From Halorubrum depositum (GTDB taxonomy: Archaea > Halobacteriota > Halobacteria > Halobacteriales > Haloferacaceae): a stretch of DNA of 64,000 nucleotides. The stretch lies in the NCBI RefSeq assembly GCF_007671725.1, contig NZ_VCNM01000001.1, forward strand, positions 744,001 to 808,000. The letters are read 5' to 3'. The notes beneath the pieces are model-generated. The model saw only the letters and a list, made by a program, of their open reading frames with translations. It ran no database searches and was not told the DNA's origin. Positions 9,172-18,784 of the stretch are shown here, piece after piece (positions within the stretch are counted from its first letter, which is position 1; each line of letters starts with the position of its first letter). Made by a program: the position numbers and the translations under genes.

Positions 9172-9630
9172 ATGACCGGCGACGAGCAGACGGCCGAGGT
9201 GGAGCCGGCGCTCCGCAGCTACGGGATCAGCGTCGAGGAGATCGACGGCGGCGACCCGCTGGATCTCACGTACATGACGGCGTTCCCCGGCCGCGAGGTG
9301 CACCACGGCGAGATGGGGCGCGCCCTCAACGCGCTCATCGACCGCGCCGAGGCGGACGAGTGGGAGCCCGTCCGGGTCGAGGCGACGGTCGTCCGCGCGC
9401 CCGGCGACGTCCTCGGGACGTGGCGCGCCGAACCGGAGTGGTTCGAGGCGCTGGCCGCGTACGAGATATCGGAGACGGAGTTCTCGTCGCGCGTGCTGGA
9501 GACGCTGTCGCACGCGGACGGACCGGCGGCGGCCGACGACGGGGAGGCCGCGACGCCGGGGGGAGACGGCGAGGCCGACGGGGAAGGGTCCGGCGACGAC
9601 GACCCCGTGGAGTCCGGGGACCGAACGTGA
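9172..9630 (+). CDS. haloarchaeal conserved protein, unknown function
   Basis: A 152-residue acidic protein. The core (residues 10-118) includes LDLTYMTAFPGREVHHGEMG and FEALAAYEISETEFSSRVLE; the last 35 residues are a Gly/Asp/Glu-rich disordered tail. It resembles a small domain widespread in haloarchaea (possibly DUF8159), but I cannot confirm that. Its stop overlaps the GTG start of the hydrolase at 9627, indicating translational coupling in a two-gene operon. Confidence 0.65.
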   Translation: MTGDEQTAEVEPALRSYGISVEEIDGGDPLDLTYMTAFPGREVHHGEMGRALNALIDRAEADEWEPVRVEATVVRAPGDVLGTWRAEPEWFEALAAYEISETEFSSRVLETLSHADGPAAADDGEAATPGGDGEADGEGSGDDDPVESGDRT

Positions 9631-10562
9631 CCCGCAGAAACCCGGTGAACCGCGCGCAGCGCCGGCTCGACCGCCCGCCACGCGAGCGGTTCGCCACCCG
9701 CGCGCTCGCGTTCGACGTCGACGGCGACACCTGTCGCGGCACCCTCTATCTGCCGGGTGGCGACGACGACGATCCCCCGGTGGTCGTGATGGCACCCGGT
9801 CTCGGCGCGGAGCGGACCTTCGGCTACCCGGCGGTCGCGGAGCGGTTCGCCGACGCGGGCTACGCCGCGTTCCTCTTCGACTACCGCGAGTTCGGCGCCT
9901 CCGACGGCGACTCCCAGGCGGTCCACCCCGCGGCCCAGCGCGCCGACTACGCGGCCGCGATCGACCGCGTCGGCCGCGTCGACGCCGTCGGGCGCGAGCT
10001 CGTGCTCTGGGGCGCGTCGCTGTCGGCGGCGCACGTCCTCACGCTCGGGGCCGAGCGCGCCGACGTCGACGCCGTGATCGGCGCGGTCCCGATGCTCGAC
10101 GGCCGGGCGATCGCCCGGCGCCGCGGCGCGAAGTACCTCGCGCGGTCCGGGGCCGCCGGGCTCCGCGACCTGATCGGCCATCGGGTCGGTCGCGGGCGGA
10201 CCGTTCCGATCGTCGGCACCGCCGAGGAGTTCGCAGCGATCACGGAGCCGGGGACGAAGCGGAAGTACCTCGACCTCGTCGACCGGGAGTCGACGTGGCG
10301 CAACGAGACGCCCGCGCGGTCGCTGCTGCGGGTCGCGAACTACCGACCGGTCGACCGACTCGGTGAGATCAGAGCGCCGACCCTCCTGTTGGCGGGGACC
10401 GACGACGCCATCGTCGACAGCGAGGCGGTCGTCGACGCGGGCGAGGCGCTCTCGCGCGGGACCGTCGTCACCATGCCCGCGGACCACTTCTCCCCGCTCG
10501 GCGAGGACTTCGAGCCCGCGGTCGGGCATCAGCTGTCGTTCCTGCGGGACGCCCTCGAGTAG
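9627..10562 (+). CDS. alpha/beta-hydrolase fold protein
   Basis: The GTG at 9627 overlaps the preceding stop (GTGA) and gives 311 residues; the frame stays open upstream only as shadow of the previous gene. The triad is visible: nucleophile in LWGASLSAAH, acid in LLAGTDDAIVDSE, and histidine in MPADHFSPLGE. The oxyanion region is MAPGLGAERTFGYP. The layout resembles dienelactone-hydrolase-like and acyl-esterase-like cytoplasmic hydrolases. The substrate is unknown. Confidence 0.8.
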   Translation: MTRRNPVNRAQRRLDRPPRERFATRALAFDVDGDTCRGTLYLPGGDDDDPPVVVMAPGLGAERTFGYPAVAERFADAGYAAFLFDYREFGASDGDSQAVHPAAQRADYAAAIDRVGRVDAVGRELVLWGASLSAAHVLTLGAERADVDAVIGAVPMLDGRAIARRRGAKYLARSGAAGLRDLIGHRVGRGRTVPIVGTAEEFAAITEPGTKRKYLDLVDRESTWRNETPARSLLRVANYRPVDRLGEIRAPTLLLAGTDDAIVDSEAVVDAGEALSRGTVVTMPADHFSPLGEDFEPAVGHQLSFLRDALE

Positions 10563-10628
10563 GAAAAGTCGACGCGGACCCTACCGCGCTCGCCCGTTTT
10601 TAAATAACGTCGGCGCGAATCCCCGGCC

Positions 10629-10940
10629 ATGACCACTGTCGCGCTGCTGAGCGTCGCACCGGTGATCGAGGGGAGCATGGCGAGTGAGGTCGCGAAGGCC
10701 GTCGCCGCGCTCGACGAGTTCGACGTGAGCTACGAGACGAACCCGATGGGTACCGTGATCGAGGCCGACGACGCCGAGACGGTGTTCGCCGCCGCCGCGG
10801 CCGCCCACGCCGCCGTCGACGGCGACCGCGTCTCGACGGTGCTGAAGGTCGACGACAAGCGGACCGCGGAGACGACCGCCGAGGAGAAGGTGGAGGCCGT
10901 CGAGGAGGAGCTCGGTCGTGCGGCGAAGCGGGAGCGCTGA
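10629..10940 (+). CDS. thiamine-binding (MTH1187/UPF0045) family protein
   Basis: A 103-residue protein of normal family length. It has the ferredoxin-like pattern of this family: VALLSVAPVIEGSMASEVAKAV, then YETNPMGTVIEAD, and VSTVLKVDDKR near the C-terminus. Family members form small oligomers and some bind thiamine; the role in haloarchaea is not established. It is transcribed toward the end of rtcB (convergent). Confidence 0.82.
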   Translation: MTTVALLSVAPVIEGSMASEVAKAVAALDEFDVSYETNPMGTVIEADDAETVFAAAAAAHAAVDGDRVSTVLKVDDKRTAETTAEEKVEAVEEELGRAAKRER

Positions 10941-10958
10941 GCGGGGACCGGCCCCCGG

Positions 10959-13898
10959 CTACCCCTTGATGTTGCAGACGGGGAACGTGCGCGCCACCTT
11001 GTCGCCGATTCCCAGCTCGTCGCTGACGCGGATCACCTCGTCGATGTCCTTGTAGACGCCGGGCGCCTCCTCGGCGATGGTCGCGCCCGACTGCGCCTTC
11101 ACGAAGATACGCTGGCCGTCCTCGAGGTCGTCCTGCACGTCGCCGCCCCAGAACTCCTGTTTCGCCTGCGTCCGGCTCATCAGCCGCCCGGCGCCGTGGG
11201 CGGTGGAGCCGAACGACACCGCCATCGACTCCGCGCCGCCGCGGAGCACGTACGAGCCGGCGCCCATGCTCCCGGGAATGATCACGGGCTGACCCACGTC
11301 GCGGTACGTCTCGGGCACGTCCTCGTGGCCCGCGGGGAACGCGCGAGTGGCGCCCTTGCGGTGGACGTACAGCTCCCGATCCGCGCGGGTCACAGCCGCG
11401 TCGCCGACCGCGGGGCGTCCGTCGGCGTCGACGCCGACCTCGTGGGTCTCCTTCTTCGCGATGTTGTGCGCCACGTCGTACAGCAGCTCCATCCCCAGGT
11501 CCTCGATCGGGTCGGCGTCGAACACCTCGCCGAACGTCTCGCGGGCCTGGTGAGTGATCAGCTGGCGGTTCACCCACGCGAAGTTGATGCACGCGCCCAT
11601 CGCGCCGTAATACTCCTCGGCGAGCTCCGAGCCGGCGGGCGCGGCCGCCAGTTCCTTGTCGGGGAGCTCGTCGAGCAGGTCGCCGTGCTCCTTCTCGATC
11701 CGGCGGAGGTAGTCGTTGCAGGTCTGGTGGCCCAGCCCGCGGCTCCCGCAGTGGATCAGGACGACGATCCCGTCCTCTTCCAGCCCGTACGCCTCGGCCA
11801 CGTCCCCGCGGAACACGTCCGTGACGCGCTGGACCTCGAGGAAGTGGTTGCCGGAGCCGAGCGACCCCATCTGGTTGCGCCCGCGGTCCATCGCCTTCTG
11901 GGAGACGTACTCCGGGCGCGCGTCGGGGCGCCGCCCCTCGTCCTCGCAGCGCGCGAGGTCGCTCTCGATCCCGTACCCCGCCTCGACCGCCCACTCGACG
12001 CCGCGCTCTAAGGCGCCCTCGATCGCGTCGGCGTCGCCGTCGATGACGCCGCCGCCGCCGAGCCCGGAGGGGATCGCCTCGAAGAGCGCGTCGACGAGCT
12101 CCTCCTCGCGGCCGCGCACGTCGTCGTACGTGAGGTTCGTCCGGACCATCCGGACGCCGCAGTTCGAAACGACGAATCCGTTCGCGAGGAACGTGTGGGC
12201 GTCGTGTGTCACGCCGAGGTCGTACACGGGTTTCGACCCAGCGTCGCTGATATCCTCGATTTCGACGGCGACGGCACCGTCCGGCCGGACGTCAAGTTCG
12301 GAACGATACTCGTCGAATCCGGGGAACTCATCACCGGGGCGTGGGCGACCCTCGCGCCCGCTCCAGACGCTCCGTTCGATGAACCGATCATTGATACCGA
12401 ACCGATCTACGAGATCCGAAACGTCGCAGCCACCGTCTGCGAGCGCCTTCGCCTCGGAAGCTATCGCTTCACGCCGCTCTATTTCCCGTTCTTTGGTCCG
12501 AAGATACTGGACTGCTTCCATCGCGCCGCGTTGCTTTTCGGGATGGTACCGATAGCCGACACGACCGAAGAATCGAATCAGATTCTCGGAGTCGTTTTTG
12601 ACGCCTAACCGGAGCCGAATCGTCGAAGCCGATCTGTTCGTATCCGTCTCGAACGATTCGATGTCGTTAGTTCGGATCCCGACCCGATCGAGGAACGCGG
12701 CCATGTCCGCCAGGAATGTCCTCCCCGCTGCTTCCGTGTCAAGAGTTCTTGTCTGTGAAACCTTCGGACAATAGAGGTTCTTGTCGTGCTGTGCCGCCGG
12801 CGCGTTCATTTCGGCGCCGAAATACGTTGAGTAGAAGAGCGCCTGCTGCCAGTCAGGGAGCCGACCGAGATAGTCGGGCGTCGTGAATCCCGACGATACT
12901 TTCGGTCCCTCCGGGACCCCGAGTTCGATGAACACGCGTCGAAGCGCCTTCGAAGTCGTCTTGAAGCTGTACTCCGTCTGCTCGAAGGTGTTTCCGTCGA
13001 TGTCGTGTGACCGGTCGCGTTCGTAGATTTTCGACGGCTTGAACCCGATAGCACGGACGTCGTCCCGAATTTCCTCCAGTTCCTCGGGAGATCCGTAGAA
13101 CCACGTCTGGCCCTCTCCGCCGTAGGACCCGTCACCGAGGAGGAAGCCGACGATTTTGAGCAGTCGGTTGAACGTCTCGTCTGTAGAACGGAGAGGGAGC
13201 AGCCCTCGTTCTTCCAGAACTCGCCGTATCTGATGATTGGCGTCTTCGAAATCTTCTGCTGAGAGGACGGTGAAGTCCTCGGGGGCTTCGTGTTCGAGGC
13301 CTTCGAACGGGTGGACGTACACCTCGTCGCCTGCGTCGAGGTCATCGACGGTGACCATCCCGTCTGGAGTCTCGAATCGGTGGTCACCGGTCGCCTCAAT
13401 TCGCCGACCGGTCGACGTTTCGAGTTCACACACCGGTTTCGCTCCGGATTCGGTGAACAACTGAATTTCCGACGCTAGCAGGTCGTCACCGGTCGCGACG
13501 GTCGCTCGCTCGTCCTCGAATCGGTCTCGTAGTGTTTCGAGTGAGGTCCGACGACCGAATGAGAGTCGAACATCGGTGTCACCAGGTAAGCAGTTGATGT
13601 CGTAGCCGACCGCTCCGGGAGAGATACAGCCGGTCCGGGCGTCGATCGCGCCGACGCCGCCGACGGGGAAGCCGTACCCCTGGTGGCCGTCGGGCATACA
13701 GAGGGCCGGCTCGACCATGCCCGGGAGGTGCGTCGCGTTCTTCAGCTGCCGGAGCGAGTCGTCCTCGCCGATCTCCTCCAGCAGCGACTCGCTGGCGAGG
13801 ACCCGCGCGGGGACGTTCATGTCGCCCTCGCGGGGGATCTCCCAGACGTGCTCCCGCACCTTCTCCAGTCGGATCCCGTCGAACTCGCGCGTGGTCAT
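10959..13898 (-). CDS. rtcB: RNA-splicing ligase RtcB, interrupted by an intein
   Basis: The ATG at 13898 gives a 979-residue precursor; removing the 477-residue intein leaves 502 residues, normal for RtcB. The N-extein has CMPDGHQGYGFPVGGV and ends GAVGYDIN; the C-extein resumes at CGVRMV, so the intein sits immediately before the metal-binding catalytic cysteine. Other RtcB motifs follow: GSLGSGNHFLEVQ, HCGSRGLGHQ, the conserved PGSMGAGSYVL, and the C-terminal VCNIKG. RtcB joins 2',3'-cyclic-phosphate and 5'-OH RNA ends in tRNA splicing, using GTP and Mn2+, and is activated by archease, encoded 0.7 kb upstream on the same strand. The nine-codon-longer start at 13925 is less likely because the family begins near MTTREFDGI. 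Confidence 0.95.
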   Translation of the reverse strand: MTTREFDGIRLEKVREHVWEIPREGDMNVPARVLASESLLEEIGEDDSLRQLKNATHLPGMVEPALCMPDGHQGYGFPVGGVGAIDARTGCISPGAVGYDINCLPGDTDVRLSFGRRTSLETLRDRFEDERATVATGDDLLASEIQLFTESGAKPVCELETSTGRRIEATGDHRFETPDGMVTVDDLDAGDEVYVHPFEGLEHEAPEDFTVLSAEDFEDANHQIRRVLEERGLLPLRSTDETFNRLLKIVGFLLGDGSYGGEGQTWFYGSPEELEEIRDDVRAIGFKPSKIYERDRSHDIDGNTFEQTEYSFKTTSKALRRVFIELGVPEGPKVSSGFTTPDYLGRLPDWQQALFYSTYFGAEMNAPAAQHDKNLYCPKVSQTRTLDTEAAGRTFLADMAAFLDRVGIRTNDIESFETDTNRSASTIRLRLGVKNDSENLIRFFGRVGYRYHPEKQRGAMEAVQYLRTKEREIERREAIASEAKALADGGCDVSDLVDRFGINDRFIERSVWSGREGRPRPGDEFPGFDEYRSELDVRPDGAVAVEIEDISDAGSKPVYDLGVTHDAHTFLANGFVVSNCGVRMVRTNLTYDDVRGREEELVDALFEAIPSGLGGGGVIDGDADAIEGALERGVEWAVEAGYGIESDLARCEDEGRRPDARPEYVSQKAMDRGRNQMGSLGSGNHFLEVQRVTDVFRGDVAEAYGLEEDGIVVLIHCGSRGLGHQTCNDYLRRIEKEHGDLLDELPDKELAAAPAGSELAEEYYGAMGACINFAWVNRQLITHQARETFGEVFDADPIEDLGMELLYDVAHNIAKKETHEVGVDADGRPAVGDAAVTRADRELYVHRKGATRAFPAGHEDVPETYRDVGQPVIIPGSMGAGSYVLRGGAESMAVSFGSTAHGAGRLMSRTQAKQEFWGGDVQDDLEDGQRIFVKAQSGATIAEEAPGVYKDIDEVIRVSDELGIGDKVARTFPVCNIKG
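12162..13592 (-). mobile_element. RtcB intein with LAGLIDADG endonuclease domain
   Basis: The intein is 477 residues, from Cys1 (codon at 13590-13592) to the terminal Asn (codon 12162-12164). Splicing blocks are visible: block A CLPGDTDV, block B ATGDHRF (Thr68 and His71), block F VYDLGVTHDAHTFL, block G ANGFVVSN followed by +1 Cys. The penultimate residue is Ser rather than the usual His. A homing-endonuclease region carries a first dodecapeptide IVGFLLGDGSY (about residues 147-157) and a second at ALFYSTYFGAEM (about 251-262). The DNA looks less GC-rich than the exteins, in keeping with horizontal entry. Confidence 0.92.
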
Positions 13899-14015
13899 AC
13901 CCCGGCGTTCGGCGCGGGGAGGCAAGGGCGTTGCGAGAGGCGGGCGCGGGCGTCCCGGCGCGGCGAGTCGTTCGCGACGAGGCGCCGTCGACCGCGGCGG
14001 GCGACGGCCGCCGCG

Positions 14016-14543
14016 CTACCGGTCGACGGGATCGAACGGCAGCCAACCGATCGCTCCCTCGGCGAGCGTGAGCGCGGCGAAGACGCGGCCGAGCACGAGC
14101 CCGTAGACCAGGTGCGCGACGGCGATCACCGCGCCGAACTCGAAGCTCGCCGTGAGGCCGGGAACGGGCAGCGTGGAGACCGGCAGCGACGTCGCCCCCT
14201 CGAGCGCGATCGCGGTCGGCAACAGCAGCCCGCCCGTGATCACCCCGAGCAGCGCCGAGTGGACGACCCCGAGCGAGAGACACCCCCCGACGTCGGCGCG
14301 GAGGTCGTCGAAGAAGGCGCGGTCGAAGACCGCGACGAACAGGGCCCCGAAGAGAGAACTGTTGAACAGGTGGACCGCCCACCCGGCGAGGACCGTCTCG
14401 ACGCCGACGAGCGCGCCGATCGTCGGCATCAGTCCCAACGCCCCGTGTAACACCACGCCCATTGCCACGCCGGCGACGAGTCCGGCGAGCGCGCCCGAGC
14501 GCCAGCGGAGGTCGGTCGACTCCGCGCCTTCGGTCTGTGACAT
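14016..14543 (-). CDS. multi-pass membrane protein, unknown function
   Basis: A 175-residue protein with about five hydrophobic segments, starting with SGALAGLVAGVAMGVVLHGAL and ending in a helix before GWLPFDPVDR. The first and third segments are Gly/Ala-rich. I do not recognise a named family. It lies between archease (69 bases upstream) and rtcB (117 bases downstream) on the same strand, which may be coincidental. Confidence 0.6.
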   Translation of the reverse strand: MSQTEGAESTDLRWRSGALAGLVAGVAMGVVLHGALGLMPTIGALVGVETVLAGWAVHLFNSSLFGALFVAVFDRAFFDDLRADVGGCLSLGVVHSALLGVITGGLLLPTAIALEGATSLPVSTLPVPGLTASFEFGAVIAVAHLVYGLVLGRVFAALTLAEGAIGWLPFDPVDR

Positions 14544-14612
14544 ACGGTAACAACGCCCTCGACACTCATAGTCGTTTTCCCGGATCGCTTCCGCTCGGGT
14601 TTGTATCCCCCT

Positions 14613-15065
14613 TCAAACGTCGAATACGACGTACGCGTACCAGCCGTCGTCGCGCGGTTCGAGCGTCATCTCGGAGTAGGTGACCGCCTTGATCTCGCGG
14701 GCCGCCACGTCGCCGAGCGGGACGCCGCGGGCCGTCGCGTCGACGGTCCACGCGTCGGGGTCGTCCGTCGCCGCACCGTCGCCGTCCGCCGGGAAGTCGT
14801 CCGGCCCCGAGACCGAACACCGGTGGTCGGCGGGGAGGACGAGCCGCACGTCGCGCTCGTAGATCAGCCGATCGAGGTAGTCGAACAGCAGCGCCTCGCG
14901 GCTCTCGGCGCGCACGGACAGCGAGAAGCGGTCACCGCTCTCGGGGACTTCCTCGCAGCTCGCGGCCGCGAGCCCGTCGGCGACCGCTTCGAACAGCGCC
15001 GACAGCGTCGGCGCGGTCGCCTCGACCGCCACGTCGGCGGTGTGGTCGCGGAGCGCGAAGCTCAC
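14613..15065 (-). CDS. archease
   Basis: A 150-residue protein with the archease signature: the N-terminal RDHTADVAVEATAPTLSALF carrying the conserved Asp-His-Thr, the central SREALLFDYLDRLIYERDV, and the C-terminal REIKAVTYSEMTLE. Archease activates RtcB and allows multiple turnovers by promoting guanylylation. A Gly/Asp-rich insert (about residues 85-105) is typical of halophilic versions. Its start codon overlaps the stop of the upstream DUF502 gene by four bases, so the two are translationally coupled. Confidence 0.93.
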   Translation of the reverse strand: MSFALRDHTADVAVEATAPTLSALFEAVADGLAAASCEEVPESGDRFSLSVRAESREALLFDYLDRLIYERDVRLVLPADHRCSVSGPDDFPADGDGAATDDPDAWTVDATARGVPLGDVAAREIKAVTYSEMTLEPRDDGWYAYVVFDV

Positions 15066-15946
15066 GGCTCGTCACCCGGGCCGTCGTCGGGCGCGATCCG
15101 CTCGTCGCTCCGCGCGCCGCGGTCGTCGCTCCGCTCGCCGCTCGGCCGGTCGGTCTCCTCGTCCGGGCGCTTCGCGGCGTCCGACATCGAGGAGTGGTAC
15201 GAGTCGATCCGGCCCCCCTGACCGGCGTCGCGGACCTGCGCCGGCGACACGCCCTCGGCGTCGGCCGCGGCGCGTTCGAGGGCGACGCCGCTCGTCACCA
15301 GCGCCCGGATCCCCTGCTCGACGCTCAGGTCGACATCGACGATGCGGCGCTCGGGGACGAACAGGACGTGCCCGCCCATCACCGGATTCGGGGCCATCGG
15401 CATGAACAGCGTCCGCATCTCGCCGCCCTCGGCCGGGCCGGCGACCGCGTCCGGCGTCTCGCTCGTGACGAACGCGAGGGTGTAGACGTCTTCCGTCGGG
15501 AACTCGACGAGGACCACCTCCTGGAAGTTCCCGCCGTCCGACTCCAGCATGGCGTCGCTCATCTGTCGGAACCCCTGATAGACGGAGCCGACGCCCGGTA
15601 TCTGCTCGATCGCGTAGTCGGCGTAGTCGACCGCGCGCTCGCCGTATCGCGTCGACTCGACGGCGACGCCGATGAGGAGGATCGTCCCGACGAACACGAC
15701 CGGCGTGGCGACCTCGATGGCGACCTCGCGGTCGACCGGGAGCGTCGACGGCGGCAACAGCGGCAGGACCGCCGTGGAGAAGGCGTCGAGGTAGTCGTAG
15801 ATCGCGTTGAACACGAACCCCAGCACCGCGAGCGTGATGACTGAGGGGACGATGACGGCGACGCCGGTCAGCAGCGCTCGCCTGAGGCGCCCGCGGTCCG
15901 GCGGGGACTCGACAGCCATTGTCGGCATCACGGCCGACTCGACCAA
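15062..15946 (-). CDS. DUF502 family membrane protein
   Basis: A 294-residue protein with two N-terminal membrane segments (ALLTGVAVIVPSVITLAVLG and a second ending VVFVGTILLIGVAVES). The DUF502 core follows: IPGVGSVYQGFRQMSDAMLE, then VVLVEFPTEDVYTLAFVTSE and PNPVMGGHVLFVPERRIVDVD. The last 60 residues are a charged disordered tail. The family is widespread in bacteria and archaea without a firm role. It overlaps archease by four bases, making it the first gene of the archease operon. Confidence 0.85.
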   Translation of the reverse strand: MVESAVMPTMAVESPPDRGRLRRALLTGVAVIVPSVITLAVLGFVFNAIYDYLDAFSTAVLPLLPPSTLPVDREVAIEVATPVVFVGTILLIGVAVESTRYGERAVDYADYAIEQIPGVGSVYQGFRQMSDAMLESDGGNFQEVVLVEFPTEDVYTLAFVTSETPDAVAGPAEGGEMRTLFMPMAPNPVMGGHVLFVPERRIVDVDLSVEQGIRALVTSGVALERAAADAEGVSPAQVRDAGQGGRIDSYHSSMSDAAKRPDEETDRPSGERSDDRGARSDERIAPDDGPGDEP

Positions 15947-16060
15947 AATGCTTCCGTCGTCGGACGGGTCCGTCGAAACCGCCGCGGGGCGAGCCCGCCC
16001 GACCGCAACCCTCCCCGGTGGCGGTGGAGTTATATTCCGCTGGCCTGTTAGCTCCTTTCA

Positions 16061-16534
16061 GTGAGCGTCAACGTGGAGAAACGGACGGATCCGCCCGGGA
16101 CGTCCGACCACGCCGCCGCGGCGTGGGACCTCAAGGAACGGATCCGGACCGAGGAGGGGGTCCTCCGACAGCGGCGCGGCTTCTTCACCGACGCCTACCG
16201 CCGCTCCACGACGCACCTCCTCGTCGAGAACGACGCGCTCGTCGCGTTCGCCTCGGTCCGCCGCGACGGGTACATCCTCTTTCTGGCCGTCCATCCCGAC
16301 CACCGGGGGCGAGGACACGCCGAACGGCTCGTCGCCGACGTCGCCGAGGACCACCGGTCGGTCACCTGCCACGCCCGGACGACGAACGAGCGCGCCCTCG
16401 GCTTCTACGAGCACCTCGGCTTCGAGGTCGTCCGGCGGATCGACGACTACTACGAGGACGGCGGCGACGCCTACTACCTCAAGCTCGGCGGCGAGTCGCT
16501 CCGCGAGCGGCTCTCCGGGATCGTCGGGCGGTAG
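16061..16534 (+). CDS. GNAT-family N-acetyltransferase
   Basis: A 157-residue protein starting at a GTG (16061) about 30 bases after a TATA-like GTTATATT, which fits a leaderless mRNA. The acetyl-CoA binding motif A is visible as LAVHPDHRGRGHAERLV, and motif B as ARTTNERALGFYEHLGFEVV. The acceptor substrate cannot be predicted. It is divergent from the DUF502/archease genes. Confidence 0.85.
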   Translation: MSVNVEKRTDPPGTSDHAAAAWDLKERIRTEEGVLRQRRGFFTDAYRRSTTHLLVENDALVAFASVRRDGYILFLAVHPDHRGRGHAERLVADVAEDHRSVTCHARTTNERALGFYEHLGFEVVRRIDDYYEDGGDAYYLKLGGESLRERLSGIVGR

Positions 16535-16621
16535 GCCGCTCGTCCGTCGGACGGTAGGCGCCTCGTCCGCCCGGCGCCCGCCACCGGAACGCGTTTTAGT
16601 TCCCCCGTCGAACCGGGCCGC

Positions 16622-17464
<843 letters not shown>

Positions 17465-17530
17465 GCCCGGAGGCGATCGATGACCGCGGAAACCGACAGT
17501 CATTAGCACACGCCGCGAGGAGACGCGGGC

Positions 17531-18754
17531 ATGACCGACGCCACCCCCGCGTCGCTCGCGGCGCGCGTCCGCGACGGCGAGATCCGCTTCCACGAGCTCG
17601 AGGAGCACGCCGACGCCGACACGGCCGCGGCGGCGCGCAGGCGCCTCGTCGCGGAGACCGCGGACGCCGACGTCGACGTGCTGGGCGAGTACGCGTTCGA
17701 CGCCGCCGACGCGCACGGCTCGAACATCGAGAACATGATCGGCGCCGTGCAGGTGCCGCTGGGCGTCGCCGGCCCCGTCTCGGTCGACGGCGGCGCGTTC
17801 GGCGGCGATCGGTACCTCCCGCTGGCGACCACGGAGGGCGCCTTGGTCGCCTCGATCAACCGCGGCTGCTCCGTCGTCAACGACGCCGGCGGGGCGACCG
17901 CGCGGGTGACGAAGAGCGGGATGACCCGCGCGCCCGTCTTCCGCGTCGCAGACGTCGCCGAGGCCGAGGCGCTCGTCGCGTGGGCCCGCGACAGCGAGGA
18001 CGCGCTTCGGGAGGCGGCGGAGTCGACGACGAGCCACGGCGAGCTGCTCGACGTGACGCCGTACGTCGTCGGCAACAACGTCTTCCTGCGGTTCCGCTAC
18101 GACACGAAGGACGCGATGGGGATGAACATGGCCACCATCGCGACGCGGGAGGCCTGCGACGTCGTCGAGGCGGAGACGGACGCCTCCCTGATCGCGCTCT
18201 CCGGGAACCTCTGTTCGGACAAGAAGCCCGCCGCGATCAACGCGGTCGAGGGGCGCGGCCGGTCGGTGAGCGCCGACGTCGAGGTCCCCCGCGAGGTCGT
18301 CGAGGAGCGCCTCCACACGACCCCCGAGGCGATCGCCGAGATCAACACCCGGAAGAACCTCGTCGGCTCCGCGAAGGCGGGCGGGCTCGGCTTCAACGCC
18401 CACGTCGCCAACGCGGTCGCCGCGATGTTCCTCGCGACCGGACAGGACGAGGCGCAGGTGGTCGAGGGCGCGAACGCGATCACGACCGCGGAGGCGACGC
18501 CCGACGGCGACCTCTACTGCTCCGTGTCGCTCGCGAGCCTCGAGGTGGGCACCGTCGGCGGCGGCACGAAACTCCCCACGCAGGCCGCCGGGCTCGACGT
18601 GCTCGGCGTCCGCGGTGGAGGGGACCCGGCCGGCAGCAACGGCGACGCGCTCGCGGAGGCGATCGCGGTCGGCGCGCTCGCGGGGGAGCTCTCGCTGCTC
18701 GCGGCGCTCGGCTCCAGACACCTCTCCTCGGCGCACGCGGACCTCGGGCGGTAG
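17531..18754 (+). CDS. hmgA: hydroxymethylglutaryl-CoA reductase (NADPH)
   Basis: A 407-residue class I-type HMGR. It reduces HMG-CoA to mevalonate, the committing step of isoprenoid ether-lipid synthesis, and is the target of mevinolin. Catalytic residues are visible: Glu102 in TTEGALVAS, Lys231 or Lys232 in GNLCSDKKPAA, Asp306 in ATGQDEAQ, and a C-terminal His in SRHLSSAH. The NADPH motif DAMGMNMAT is intact. A GAGGAG Shine-Dalgarno-like run lies 8 bases upstream of the ATG. The lipid link is to the geranylgeranyl-reductase-like gene at 52.7 kb. Confidence 0.97.
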   Translation: MTDATPASLAARVRDGEIRFHELEEHADADTAAAARRRLVAETADADVDVLGEYAFDAADAHGSNIENMIGAVQVPLGVAGPVSVDGGAFGGDRYLPLATTEGALVASINRGCSVVNDAGGATARVTKSGMTRAPVFRVADVAEAEALVAWARDSEDALREAAESTTSHGELLDVTPYVVGNNVFLRFRYDTKDAMGMNMATIATREACDVVEAETDASLIALSGNLCSDKKPAAINAVEGRGRSVSADVEVPREVVEERLHTTPEAIAEINTRKNLVGSAKAGGLGFNAHVANAVAAMFLATGQDEAQVVEGANAITTAEATPDGDLYCSVSLASLEVGTVGGGTKLPTQAAGLDVLGVRGGGDPAGSNGDALAEAIAVGALAGELSLLAALGSRHLSSAHADLGR

Positions 18755-18784
18755 GTCGCTCTCGTCGGCGCGTCTTTCTGAAAA

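Noticed and set aside
12195..12608. Plus-strand 137-residue frame inside the intein
   Set aside because: It is antisense to the intein coding sequence, whose splicing and endonuclease blocks are clear; no promoter or family match is seen.
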